Below the pieces are notes generated by a model that made no database searches, was not told the origin of the DNA, and saw only the letters and a program-made list of their open reading frames with translations. Below, piece by piece: positions 10,800 through 20,541 of a stretch of DNA of 64,000 nt. A program made the translations under genes and the position numbers. Position 1 is the first letter of the stretch. The number at the start of each line of letters is the position of its first letter. This DNA comes from Synaphobranchus kaupii (lineage: Eukaryota > Chordata > Actinopteri > Anguilliformes > Synaphobranchidae): assembly GCA_029718625.1 (NCBI GenBank), contig CM056387.1, forward strand, positions 32,806,105 through 32,870,104, in the 5' to 3' direction.

Positions 10800-10989
10800 C
10801 ACTGCAGCTCAGGATTATTTCCAGCTCCATGCCATCAGTGATAATTAGGTAACAGCATTCATATCACAGCCAAGAGAATATTTAAGATTGTGAAGTAATT
10901 CTTCTCCACTGAGCTGATGGCTCCAGAAGTGTAGGAGCTGTGTGTGCCCTGTCCATCCTCTCTGCTCTCTGTCCCACCTGCTTTAAAAT
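10800..10989. other. Outer part of the conserved 3'-of-C block
   Basis: Matches 36,060-36,222 (GAGCTGATGGCTCCAGAAGT), and its start resembles 51,765-51,810. In clusters 1 and 2 this block lies between C and the next V group; here it is split from its remainder by the 10,990-11,991 insertion. Confidence 0.6.
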
Positions 10990-11991
10990 CATAGACTGTA
11001 TAAAAATATGGACAACGCCACTGTGACGTCACCCATTGGCTTTCCACGGCCTCATAAAAACTGAATTGAGGCTCCGGATGTCTTTTTCGCCGCCCATTTG
11101 TATAAACTACGTCTGCTCCGTGGAGCCGAAGAGGACTCAATCTGTCCCTCTGATTGGTCCTGAACAAATGTTAATACCCTGTCCAAACAACACACTATTT
11201 TTAAAAATCAGCACGTGCAGAGGCATTAGATGAAGGAAAGGCACCTATTGCAATTACATTTTTTTGTAGGAAAAATGTATTGACTGAGTATTTTGACCAC
11301 ATTGCTGCCATTGACTTACATGGTGAAAGACCTATACTGGAGCCAATCGCAGTGGCGCTAGTGAGCAACAGCACAATTGCTGTTCCCAGCCCAACCAGGA
11401 AGTGAGCTTCAAAAGGAAAGCCCAGGCTGTGTCCGGATCAGAGCCCTACACCCTTTTGAGTACGCATATTTGAGTCCACTTTGTCAAAAAGCTTTTGACT
11501 GGGCGACTTTTTCTCACAAATGGAGGCACTTAAAATACCAGGATGAACCCCTTATTTCCAGGGTTTTGTTGAGGGAATTCAGGACCACACTCATCTGCAG
11601 AACTGTGTACTCACCCGACAATTTCAGTAAGTAACTCGGAAGTAAAAACGTAAAAGACGTAGAGCGTATATGCATATCTGTGGTACAAGAGTTGGTCATA
11701 TTACGAAATACTCTTTTTTATTTTTGTTAATTCTATCTTCATTCATTCTACACTTTGTAACAATTGTCATATGTTAACTGATTGATATTCTCAATAAACA
11801 TTAAAAAAAATTAAAAAGTTATTACAAACTACTTCCTCACTAGTTTGGAAAGAGTTTTGCAGGATTTATTTCGCACACTGCTTGCAATGTGAGGGGACAG
11901 GGCACATAGTAGACAGGGGTCTGAGTGGACAGGGGACAGTGAACAGGGAACAGGGCTCTGATTTGGACACAGCCCCAGTATTGGCCCCTTG
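10990..11991. mobile_element. hAT-like composite insertion
   Basis: Flanked by an 8-bp direct repeat TTTAAAAT (10,982-10,989 and 11,992-11,999). The empty site is visible at 36,205-36,225, where TTTTAAAATGAGCTCA is uninterrupted. The interior includes inverted pieces (CTGTGTCCGGATCAGAGCC near 11,430 against GGCTCTGATTTGGACACAG near 11,955), suggesting a second element nested inside. No transposase is seen. Confidence 0.7.
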
Positions 11992-12855
11992 TTTAAAATG
12001 AGCTCAGGGACTGATATTAATGAGACCCTCCCACTCATAATGGTGGTATGGAGTCAGCGACAGCAGGCAGGAGTGACCCCAATGATCCCATTCACACACA
12101 AGGAGAAAAGCACCAACACACCAGCACACACAAACACAATCAGATGATATATAAAGGAAGTATGAGTGTGGAATCCACTGACCCTCCAGTGACTGTAAAT
12201 CCCCAGATGTGATGGGCACAGCTTCCTGTATCTTTGCTCCCTGTTCCAGTGACTCTGCTCCCTCATCTCCTACACAGCTGGAGCCACTCAGGAGAAACTG
12301 TGAAGTAGCGCTACAGTGCTACACCTGCTACTCCACCCCAACCCCACTCACACACAACCTCTTAATGTTACTGCCACATAGTCCCATTGTGGTAAGTAAC
12401 ATAAATGTAATGACCAGGATCCCTCCACACACCTGCAGGTCTATAACCAGACATTGTTGCCTCTCTGTTGATGTCCAGTAATGTGAAACATTGTTGAAAG
12501 ATTACACAAATACCACCAGAACATATTCCTAACTGGCAGAACATAGTCATACTGGCACCCCCTCTTCATACCAACACGTTCACATTGTTTGCTTTAGCTA
12601 TAGCAGTGTGATAATGTTGTTGCAACATGAGAGAAACATTGTGAGAACATTGCCTACGCTGCTCTCTCTTTTCCATACATATCAGTCTGTTACAGACAGC
12701 ATTATCATTTTGTTTCTTTAGCATTATGGCAATGTTGCCGCAACATTACAGTAACATTACGTGTGCTCTGGTTCAGCCCCCCTCACACCTGCAGGTCTAT
12801 AGGCAGACATGGGGCTGTGCTTCTGAGTTGTGAAAGGAGCTAAAATCACTCCCTC

Positions 12856-12876
12856 ATTTGCATGGCGCTATAAATA
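12856..12876 (+). promoter_or_regulatory. Octamer-TATA pair 3' of C2, antisense to C
   Basis: A perfect octamer ATTTGCAT (12,856-12,863) is followed 5 bp later by TATAAATA (12,869-12,876). The same arrangement is preserved at 52,592-52,612. Octamers recruit Oct proteins in B cells. It points along the plus strand, opposite to V, J and C. No coding sequence follows. Confidence 0.6.
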
Positions 12877-12930
12877 AAGTGTGAAAATCCTGCAGGTGTG
12901 TCTCAGTTTCAGTAGCAGGGCTGTCTCTCT

Positions 12931-12946
12931 GTCGCCCTCTGCTGAA
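12931..12946 (-). promoter_or_regulatory. CTCF-like motif 3' of C2
   Basis: The minus strand reads TTCAGCAGAGGGCGAC, fitting the CTCF core CCASYAGRKGGCRSYR at most positions. A related site lies at 52,667-52,682. A boundary role is inferred only. Confidence 0.45.
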
Positions 12947-12982
12947 GATCCAGAGATCAGTTGGATACCCTCTCCTATAACA

Positions 12983-13716
12983 CAGTGGTCCTCAACCCTG
13001 GTCCTGGGGACCCCCTGTGTATGCTGGTTTTCATTCCAACCACAATTGCAATACTTGAATTTTAACAAGCTGTTTTTCTTAATTAGGTGTTTTTAATGTT
13101 TAGAGGGTTTATTTACATTCTTAAGCCACATTAAGAATGTTAGCAATGGCTCTGCATGCCATGAAGAATAAAAGTCCAATATTCACATTGTGCTGTATTG
13201 TAAACAATTAAAAGGAGGTAAAAAATGTTTTAACTGAGCAAATTAAAGACTGAGGTGAATCAATTGGCTCATAATTGGTGAAATTGTGGACACATGGCCA
13301 GTAAAACTAACCGTTTGGTAAATATTGAAGAATTCAAAGACAAAGCAAATGATAAAGAGCCAAACCTGCATTGTGTTAACAAGTTTAAGGAAAAAATTAT
13401 GAAGGAACTTAAACTTGTGTTCATTTACCTAATTAGGAGCCTATTCACCTGAGTTCTTACCTCTTCTTTGTAATTGTTTGCAATATAGCACAATGAGCAT
13501 AATGAACATGGGATTTTTTTTTCTTCAAAGCATGCATCGCTATTGCTAACATAACGTGGCTTAAGAGAGTAAAGAGTTTAAAGTGTTCTCTCTATACAAT
13601 TAAAACACCTAATTAAGAAAAAATAACAGCTTGTTAAAATTCTGGTATTGCAATTGTGGTTGGAACGAAAACCAGCATACACAGGGGGTCCCCAGGACCA
13701 GGGTTGAGGACCACTG
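12983..13716. mobile_element. hAT-type MITE with long terminal inverted repeats
   Basis: Begins CAGTGGTCCTCAACCCTGG and ends with its inverse. The inverted ends extend about 100 bp. An 8-bp target duplication CTATAACA flanks it (12,975-12,982 and 13,717-13,724). It is absent from the equivalent place 3' of C1, so it arrived after cluster duplication. No coding capacity. Confidence 0.85.
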
Positions 13717-14392
13717 CTATAACAGACAATGTTATACTAAATGTTATATTAAAAATGCATTGTAATTCCTACATTTGAACTTGCCAGTCTACTCTATAAT
13801 AAGGGGCGGGTCTCAAATACATTCTCTCACTGAGTGGGTCGTAGGGTCAGAAAATTTAGGAAAGTCTGCAACCGTGTTCCTGGAAAGCCGCAGTTCTGCT
13901 GGTTTTTTCTTTCACCTTAAAATCAGCAACCAATAAATCTCCAAGAAACCAGGTGATTGGGGTGATCTGTGTAATTATTTGCTTTAATGGATCTATTAAG
14001 TGCAGTAAAGGCTCTCTATGACCAGGGCTGCAGACTCTTGCTTTTGATTCTGATAAACAAACTGTGTTGTGCGCTAATGTCTCTACACAAAGATTTAATT
14101 TTGTAACATTTCTGCCTGTTAAAAACAAATGTATATAAACAAATAAAATGCAACATTTTAAACATGCAACGGTCTTTATTGAATTTATACACTCAATCCA
14201 AACACAAAGATAACAAAACACGTTGATTAAATGCATAAAACAACGTTAAAATTGAAAGTCTATTCCTGAAATATTCTTAACGTATTGCAATAAATCATTT
14301 TTCAGACAATGGGTTGCTAGAATAATACAGAAGGAAAAGCAAGCTAATGAAAATAAAATAAAAATTAAATTGCGTCACATAACCGCTACAGT
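13717..14392 (-). other. C2 3' UTR and downstream flank
   Basis: Matches 53,085-53,988 3' of C1 except for a small retroposed insertion there. Contains the polyadenylation signal of C2. No other gene. Confidence 0.7.
14175..14180 (-). terminator. Polyadenylation signal of C2
   Basis: AATAAA on the minus strand, about 210 bp after the C2 stop codon. It is conserved at the matching place behind C1 (53,767-53,772). Confidence 0.7.
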
Positions 14393-14712
14393 TTACTCAC
14401 TACAATCAGACTTTTTGAGACTTTTCTCAGATTTTTTAGACCCGACAGATACTTTACAGTTAAAGACGCGGTCGCTAATCCATTCGGAGGACTTGATGGT
14501 TAAGAAGCTGCTTAAACCGAATGTTTTGTCGGGTTTCTGTTCGGCGGCGCTGGTGAAAACCCCGCCAGTAACTGGACTCCCGTTCGATGTCCAGCTGACA
14601 TCAGCGAACCAAACAGGCATCTGCGCCAGGCACACCAGCGTGGCTTTGTCTGTCTTCAGCTCCTCGCTGGATGGAGGCAGGAGAGAGAGTGTAGGCGCAG
14701 CAAGAGAAGAGT
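14393..14712 (-). CDS. C2: immunoglobulin light-chain constant exon (sigma-like)
   Basis: A single C1-set domain exon of 320 bp, about 106 residues, ending in TAA. It starts after a pyrimidine-rich acceptor (TCTCTTTTTCAG); the first codon is completed by the last G of J. Landmarks: LPPSSEEL near the start, ATLVCLA with the first domain cysteine, VSWTS with the core tryptophan, FLTI, then FNCKV with the second cysteine. The terminal KSDCSE cysteine is the usual place for the disulfide to the heavy chain. J2 lies 866 bp upstream. It differs from C1 at about ten residues. The family could be read as lambda-like from PPSSEEL; the RSS orientation favours sigma. Confidence 0.93.
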
Positions 14713-15578
14713 CTGAAAAAGAGAAGAAATTGTTGGGCTCAGTGATCGGCTTCGCATACTGAACGCTATAACACGCATTATGTAAAATAAAAGCTACACG
14801 CAAAACAGAATATTTTATGGATAGCCTACAGATCTAATACAAGAACCCAAACCTCTGCAACCGAACATTCCAGCGAACCTTTATTTTCACCAACATTAAA
14901 GTGACTGAAAATTCGACTGAACTAAGTTTTCTACTAATGGTAATTTCTATCACGTTATTTGCAACCAATTTTTTTGCAGCCAATATACATATTATTGTTT
15001 CAAATGAATCAGGCAGTGTTCTTACATATACTGTGGATGAATAGCCTTCCTAACTTCGTATCTCACACATAATCACTAATTGAATTCAGTTGTTAGCTAC
15101 AGTGAAAGATTATTAGTTCATTAAAATGGTTTACATAGGCTAATCTTTCAAAATTTTGTCAACGGACAATAACTTGCCCTGCATTTTTTCAAAGTCAATA
15201 TGACATGGCAGTTATCGGCTACAACAAAATTCACAGTAAACTATTACAGAAAAAAATTTTTTTCCCAAAAGTAATTAGTCACACAATGATTATTAAAAAC
15301 AAAGTAGCCTACATGGTATTTTATGCATCTAAAAAATATATAAAATTAAATATGAGGAGAAGCAAATTAATCACCTATTGAGATGTACTTTTCTTTCTGG
15401 TGTGAAGCATGGAACTTGTATCTCAACAGTGAATTGTAACAGATACACACAGAACTGCATTTGATAAATTATCAAACCTCCTTTTAAAATCCAACAGTTT
15501 ATGACAGACAAAAAAATCACAATGGCATTGAAATCTGCATATTTAAAAGAGTTTTCAAAGAAATGAAAAGAGACTCAC
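14713..15578 (-). other. J2-C2 intron
   Basis: 866 bp between the J donor GTGAGT (15,573-15,578) and the C acceptor. Most of it aligns with the C1 intron, which carries an additional SINE. This is the position of the intronic enhancer in mammalian kappa, but no specific enhancer motif stands out to me. Confidence 0.7.
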
Positions 15579-15612
15579 CAGTGACAGTCAGCTTCGTTCC
15601 TTGGCCGAATAC
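15579..15612 (-). CDS. J2: light-chain joining segment
   Basis: 34 bp encoding VFGQGTKLTVT plus one base, with the FGxG motif that defines light-chain J segments, followed by donor GTGAGT. It is the only J found in cluster 2. Its peptide is identical to J1. Confidence 0.95.
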
Positions 15613-15651
15613 CACAGTGATACAGATGATGTACACCCCCGTACAAAAACC
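15613..15651 (-). other. 23-bp-spacer RSS of J2
   Basis: Heptamer CACTGTG (15,613-15,619), spacer of exactly 23 bp (15,620-15,642), nonamer GGTTTTTGT (15,643-15,651). Complementary in spacer class to the V signals. Confidence 0.95.
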
Positions 15652-15677
15652 TCAGCTCAGTTTGAGTACAGTAAGAG

Positions 15678-15687
15678 GGAACTGAAA
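15678..15687 (+). promoter_or_regulatory. Ets/IRF composite motif beside J2 RSS
   Basis: GGAACTGAAA fits the GGAANNGAAA composite bound by PU.1/Spi-B with IRF4/IRF8 in light-chain enhancers. It sits 26 bp beyond the J2 nonamer and is kept at 55,374-55,383 beside J1. A role in germline J transcription is inferred. Confidence 0.5.
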
Positions 15688-15699
15688 CACACAGCAAAC

Positions 15700-16255
15700 A
15701 CTACTCTGAGCTCTGTACATCACGTCTATAATTCCCAATCAGAAAACACCATATAAATATATACAGCACATCAGTAATTCCCTATCAGAAACATCCTGTA
15801 AATATCCACAGCACATCTCTAATTACTGAAGAGAACCCACATGTAAATCTCTAGCACAACTGTAATTCCCTATCATAATCCACATGTAAATCTCAGCAGC
15901 ACATCTGTAATACCCTAACATAATCCCATATGTAGCCTAAATCTCAAGAGCACATCTGTAATTCCCTAACATAACCCAAAGGTAAATCTGTACAGCACAT
16001 CTGTAATTCCAGAACATAATCCCATATGTAGCCTAAATCTCAAGAGCACATCTGTAATTCCCTAACATAACTCACGTGTACATATCTGCACATCTGTATT
16101 GTACAGCACATCAGTAATTCCCTATCAGAAGCATCCTGTAAATATCCACAGCACATCTGTAATTCCCCATCAGAAACATCCTGTAAATATCCACAGCACA
16201 TCTGTAATTCCTGAATAGAATCCGCATGCAAATCTGCAGCACATCTGGACTTGTG
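15700..16255. repeat. J-proximal tandem repeat array (cluster 2)
   Basis: Degenerate units of roughly 45-60 bp built around AGCACATCTGTAATTCCCTA and ATCCTGTAAATATCCAC, about ten copies. A shorter version sits at 55,422-55,790 in cluster 1. Lies between J and the first V. Confidence 0.8.
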
Positions 16256-17193
16256 TGGCCCTTTCTTCACTTGGAGCCCCGCCCCTCTAATGCTCTGCAT
16301 TTACCTGCACGGCCCTGATGGCAAATGATGGAGCTCATAATCTTATTCAATTTGTATCTGGAAAAGAGTTGTTATCATTCAGTGAAATAATATTAAAATT
16401 TTTGGTGATCCCTCTGATGGCTTTTTAAACCAGACCAGGTTATTGATTCTTTAACTGGCTTAATAGTCCCTCCCTGTCCACCACAGCTGATGTCTGATAC
16501 AAAATGGCTGTCGTGCATCACCCAGTGCTTCCTACGTATTGCTGCAGGTTGAGGTCAGTTTACCTCTTTCAGTGTAAAGTGCTTTGATATGAGGTCACAC
16601 AAGGTGCTGTATACTGAAATGCAATCCAATGGGAATTCAAATTATTCAATACACTTTACTTTCTATATCTATGGGAATAATTGAATAATATTAAGTATAA
16701 TTTTGATTAAAAAACAGTCTCCCTTTTACTGCAGTTGGAGTAAGCAAAGCAACTCATTATATACGTAGTGCTGTAACTGCTTTTCATAATCAGACGTAAT
16801 ATTTTAATCAGGCATGTACAGTCAGAGCTGCAGAAATATGCATATCCTGGACTGAATCTATATTTGTAAACATTATTGTTCCTCACGTGGTATGTTACAA
16901 ATACAGACTGATATTTGATTTTCATTTTTGAACAATGAGTTGAGGAAATTATGAGAATTAAATTAATTTTAACTTTTTGAACTGATACTTCTGGGTCAGT
17001 TTGGGAGCCTGTTGTGGAAGTTAATTAATGCATTCAATTCTGATATATGGAATGTATTTGCATTGTGGAAGAAATACTACACTGTATTTGTACTATTCTA
17101 CTGATGAAACGGCTTCCAGGTCTGAGAGATATTGTTTTACTGGAGAAACTATGAGATTTCTGATGCAGCTTTAAAGCAGAAGTGAATCTCAGA
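16256..17193. other. Spacer between J2 array and V5
   Basis: Non-coding, closely matching 55,795-56,750 in cluster 1 and partly 3,080-3,700. Begins with a conserved GC box (CCCCGCCCC near 16,276). No gene seen. Confidence 0.65.
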
Positions 17194-17221
17194 GGTTTTT
17201 GTCCTGGTGTGAATCACTGTG

Positions 17222-17670
17222 ATACCCACTCTTTAGCAGAGTCATCCCATGTGTTACAGTAATACACTGCTGAGTCTCCTGCCTCCACATTTTTAATTAT
17301 CACTCGATAATCTGATTTACTCTGATGACTGGATGTGAAGCGGGTGGAGGAGAATCCAGCTCCATATTTGGGAGCGCTCCAACCATGATACACACACAGC
17401 ACAAACTGAGGAGCACTGCCTGGAACCTGCTTGTACCAGTAAGCAGCAGCATCAGTCACAATCCCGAGATTACAGTCCATAGTGGCCGTGTCTCCTTTAC
17501 TCACTGTCAGAATAGGAGGCTTCTGTGTCACCACTGTCACTCCACTCACACCTGGAGAAAAAGAAGCTCATGTAAGAAACATTTATGTAACAATCAAATT
17601 TTAAAATAAAGGTGAATATAAGTTTCTTACATGAGAGCACAGTGATGAGAGTGCAGAGTGTCCCCAGCAT
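17222..17670 (-). CDS. V5: J-proximal V gene of cluster 2 (sigma-like)
   Basis: Leader exon 17,631-17,670, V exon 17,222-17,551 (330 bp), RSS 17,194-17,221 with consensus heptamer and nonamer; the spacer has one change (cctggtgtgaat on the plus strand). The leader intron is short (79 bp, others about 125-140). MDCNLG, WYKQVPG and YYC are present, CDR3 start NTWDDSAK. Framework 3 is of the SHQSKSDY type. TATA-like at 17,756-17,762, CCAAT at 17,806-17,810. Nearest V to J2, about 1.5 kb away. Likely functional. Confidence 0.93.
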
Positions 17671-17810
17671 GTTGTCAGTGTGTTGTGTGAACAGCGCTTA
17701 CTGTCCAGTTGAGAGATGAGCAGGTTGGAGTGTGAGGAGAGGCTGCAGGATCCAGCTATAAGGGGCCGGTCAAGGAGGTGGAGAGGGAGGAGCTTCTGCA
17801 CTCAGCCAAT

Positions 17811-18380
17811 CAAGGGTTTTGGGTAACAAAATAAATGATTTTTCCTATAACATTGTTGCTCATAGGGCAAAATGGTTGTCAGTTATAAATGAAAATAAGC
17901 AGGAAGACATTTTACCAGCTATTTTATGTGGCTTTCAAGCAGGTTCACTTTTTTTTTTTTTTTACATTTTCCCATTAATTTTCGCCAATCTGTATTTTTT
18001 CTTCAACACCTTCATCATGATATAATGAATCTCACCTCAGGAAAGAATATGACAATTACCGCTGTGCAAAAATTATTGGATGATTTGATGCTATCCTCTG
18101 ATGGAGGTAGTGTGACGTGATTATTGAGGAACTTGACTTCAACTCTGGGTTCAATTCAAGCCTGGGTTCAATTTCTAGGCGGGAACCTGACGTGCTTCAA
18201 TAAATATGCAGCTGTATAAATAGATTCCATGTAAAACATAATAATCATATAATCATACCTGCTGAATACCTCAGCAGAAAGCTCCCATGATGCAAATCAA
18301 GTCACTGGCTCTGAATTAGAGCCTGCAGCAGGCCATGGGGATGCTCCTGGTTCTGCTCTGGCCCCTGCTCCTGGTTCTGC
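17811..18380. repeat. V-unit upstream repeat block (V5 copy)
   Basis: Copy of the block at 7,324-7,960, with the same T-tract and SINE tail (about 18,130-18,285). No gene. Confidence 0.7.
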
Positions 18381-18691
18381 TCAGGTTTTGCTTTCTGCAG
18401 CAGCTACTGCTGCAGCGCCTGTTACAGCTCCAAGATCCACTCTTGCCAAGTACTCTAGCTCGGCTGCGCGTGTGCAGGGTTTTTTCAGGTCTTTGGGCCT
18501 AGTTCGGCTCCTGTTCCGGCTGCGTCAACATCTACGGCAGGAGCTTTGGGGGTGGTGTCAACGGAAGCCGATGTTCCGGGAGCCGTAGTGTCAGCAGAGG
18601 GAGGATCACCAGAGCTGTTTTCTCCTGTGGCACCGGGGGTTCAAGTAGAGCCTTTGTTGCCCACTGCGGAAGGCGTGGGGCTCATGACAAC
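18381..18691 (+). mobile_element. LINE fragment, part split by the retrovirus
   Basis: Continues at 28,909 after the 10.2-kb retrovirus. The uninterrupted version can be read at 63,467-63,490 and 8,225-8,245 (GGGCTCATGACAA then GGTGGACCTGG). Confidence 0.75.
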
Positions 18692-19203
18692 TGTAAGATT
18701 CTAAACTGACATGATCCACTCAAACACTCACAAATCAACCACGCCGCCGACCGAATCAACCAACTTATCATAAATACAATGTAGGTTAAAATGTAAGTGA
18801 AAGCAGTGACTCGTCGCCACTGTTTGGCATAGCATTCAATTATAGAATAGCAGCTGGGAGTGAGTGATCAAAGCCTATTTCAACCAAGGAAATTAGATTA
18901 GCAATACAATAGACTGGTTCCTGGTTAGACCATGGGAAGTTGCACCTTCAGACCCCCTACTGATGGACAGACTGATTGATCTAAGGGAGCCAGACAGTGT
19001 CTTCCACATCATTTTTGAATATACATTTCTGTTTCCTGCCTGTAGAAAACAAAGCCCTAAAATGGTATTTAAAGTCATCCATTTTACAGAACAGGATTCA
19101 GATTTTACTCCGCTGAATCCAGAGTGCATTGCTGTATCTCTGACAACTGCTGTTACGAAAAATAAACTTTGTATCTTTTCATCACGTTCCTTTTTTCCTT
19201 ACA
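18692..19203 (+). repeat. 5' LTR of the endogenous retrovirus
   Basis: 512 bp, TGTAAG to TTACA. The last 110 bp or so, with AATAAACTTTGTATCTTTTC and TTCCTTTTTTCCTTACA, match the 3' LTR; the U3 parts are hardly alignable by eye. No clear TGG-type primer site follows. Confidence 0.75.
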
Positions 19204-19404
19204 ACCAGCGAGGAATTCCAAAAAAAAACGGGGGACACTAAGGTAAGAACCACGGTTTCTTATTTCATGCTGTTGCTTTGTATTTTAGGGAACCTCCTCG
19301 TTTAAAAAAACCTAGAAAGGAGTTTTAAGGACTAGGACAGTTTTGTCTATTTTCACCATTATTTCATACTGGCAGTAGGAGTTTTAATTCCGAAGCACTG
19401 GAAT

Positions 19405-19971
19405 TAAAGGTTGTATCAGCGATTTTGGGTGGAAACATAAATGATCACATTCATCTGATTTTTCCTCACGATCCGCTAGCTGCCCGCCCCATAAGCAGGC
19501 CGTCAAAAAAACCGCGTCTCTGTAGGCAGCCTATGCTCCGAGATCGTACACAAAAACAATGGTACTACCAACTACTCAAAACCAAAATAAACAGTATTCC
19601 AACCAATCACAATGATCTGCACAAACGTGACGTCACTTCTGAAGCGAAATCCCAAACAAACATACTTATGAATAATTATGTTATGTTTTTAAAAATAGTG
19701 TTCAAGCATCCAGAATTATAACCACGTTAATAACGTTTGTAAGAAACCAAACCGTTTGTAAATCCGTCAAGATTTCAGCGAGATAAGAGTATTAGCGTTT
19801 GTGCAGATCATTGTGATTGGTTGGAATACTGTTTATTTTGGTTTTGAGTGATGGTAGTACCATTTGTTTTTGTGTACGATCTCGGAGCATAGGCTGCCTA
19901 CAGAGACGCGGTTCGTGAGGGAAAAAAAATCATTTATGTTTCCACCCAAAATCGCTGATACAACCTTTAAG
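19405..19971. mobile_element. Foldback element in the retroviral leader
   Basis: The left arm (19,405-19,628) is the inverse complement of the right arm (19,797-19,971), from TTAAAGGTTGTATCAGCG to the matching CGCTGATACAACCTTTAA. The left arm carries about 45 additional bp (near 19,475-19,520). The central loop is about 170 bp. Interrupts the hairpin array. Could be a MITE or a duplicated-inverted segment. Confidence 0.7.
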
Positions 19972-19983
19972 AGTAACTAGATC

Positions 19984-20370
19984 GTACCCGAAGGAGTGTG
20001 GTACTGTTGTAACTTGTAGATACAAGTAGGCCTAAAGCAACTGGTCTTTAGAATCAAGCGTGCCCGAAGCACTGGGACCTTGATGCTAAGTAGCTATTCC
20101 TAAAGTAACTGGAATCCTTGACCTGTGTCCGAAGTACTGGAACAGGGCAGTTGTGATTTATCTTAAAGCAGCTAGATAACGCAACGGTTATAACATAGAC
20201 CTAAAGTAACTGGTCTGTAGAATTTATTGTTTCCGAAGTACTGGGACATAGATTCTTAAATTGGGTGTTGTAAAAGTAATTCCTAAAGTAACTGGAAGAG
20301 TTGAGTTGGCTGTGTCCGAAGCACTGGAACAGCAACTGTAATTTATATTATCCTAAAGTAACTGGATAAT
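19984..20370 (+). other. Array of small hairpins with two alternating loops
   Basis: Loop type A TAAAGTAACT (variants TAAAGCAACT, TAAAGCAGCT) and type B GAAGTACT/GAAGCACT alternate along about 390 bp, each flanked by short inverted stems. Stems differ between units but remain paired: ATTATCC/GGATAAT (20,347-20,370), TTATCT/AGATAA (20,158-20,179), AGACC/GGTCT (20,197-20,216), ATTCC/GGAAT (20,096-20,115). B units at 20,122-20,146 and 20,309-20,333 share a stem with a bulged G. Another B unit with a 9-bp stem lies at 19,383-19,408, beyond the foldback element. Non-coding leader before gag; function unknown. Confidence 0.75.
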
Positions 20371-20541
20371 TTGGGTTGTCCTGATATAGGCTTACCTTAT
20401 ATAATTTGACAGATTGTTTGGTTGGATACCGTAACAAGGCTAGACTATTATATTTGGTTGTCGGTCGACTTCATAATTATACGTGTAACGGGTTGTTTAT
20501 TTAGCTACTTAACATCAGTAGAAGGAACCTAGATTGTAGCT

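Larger units (their letters stand above)
12000..12982. other. Conserved block downstream of C2
   Basis: Non-coding sequence matching 51,815-52,690 downstream of C1 over most of its length, and partly matching 36,222-36,640. Conserved parts include AATCCCCAGATGTGATGGGC, GATAATGTTGTTGCAACATG and the octamer-TATA/CTCF-like segment listed separately. Its position 3' of C fits a candidate enhancer or boundary region; this is inferred from position and conservation only. Confidence 0.6.

Noticed and set aside
14370..14762. Plus-strand frame opposite C2 (and 53,930-54,361 opposite C1)
   Set aside because: Shadow of the constant exon; the minus strand has the splice sites, domain cysteines and polyadenylation signal.
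16040..16300. Minus-strand repeat peptide upstream of J2
   Set aside because: Arises from the J-proximal tandem repeat; no conservation of frame in cluster 1.
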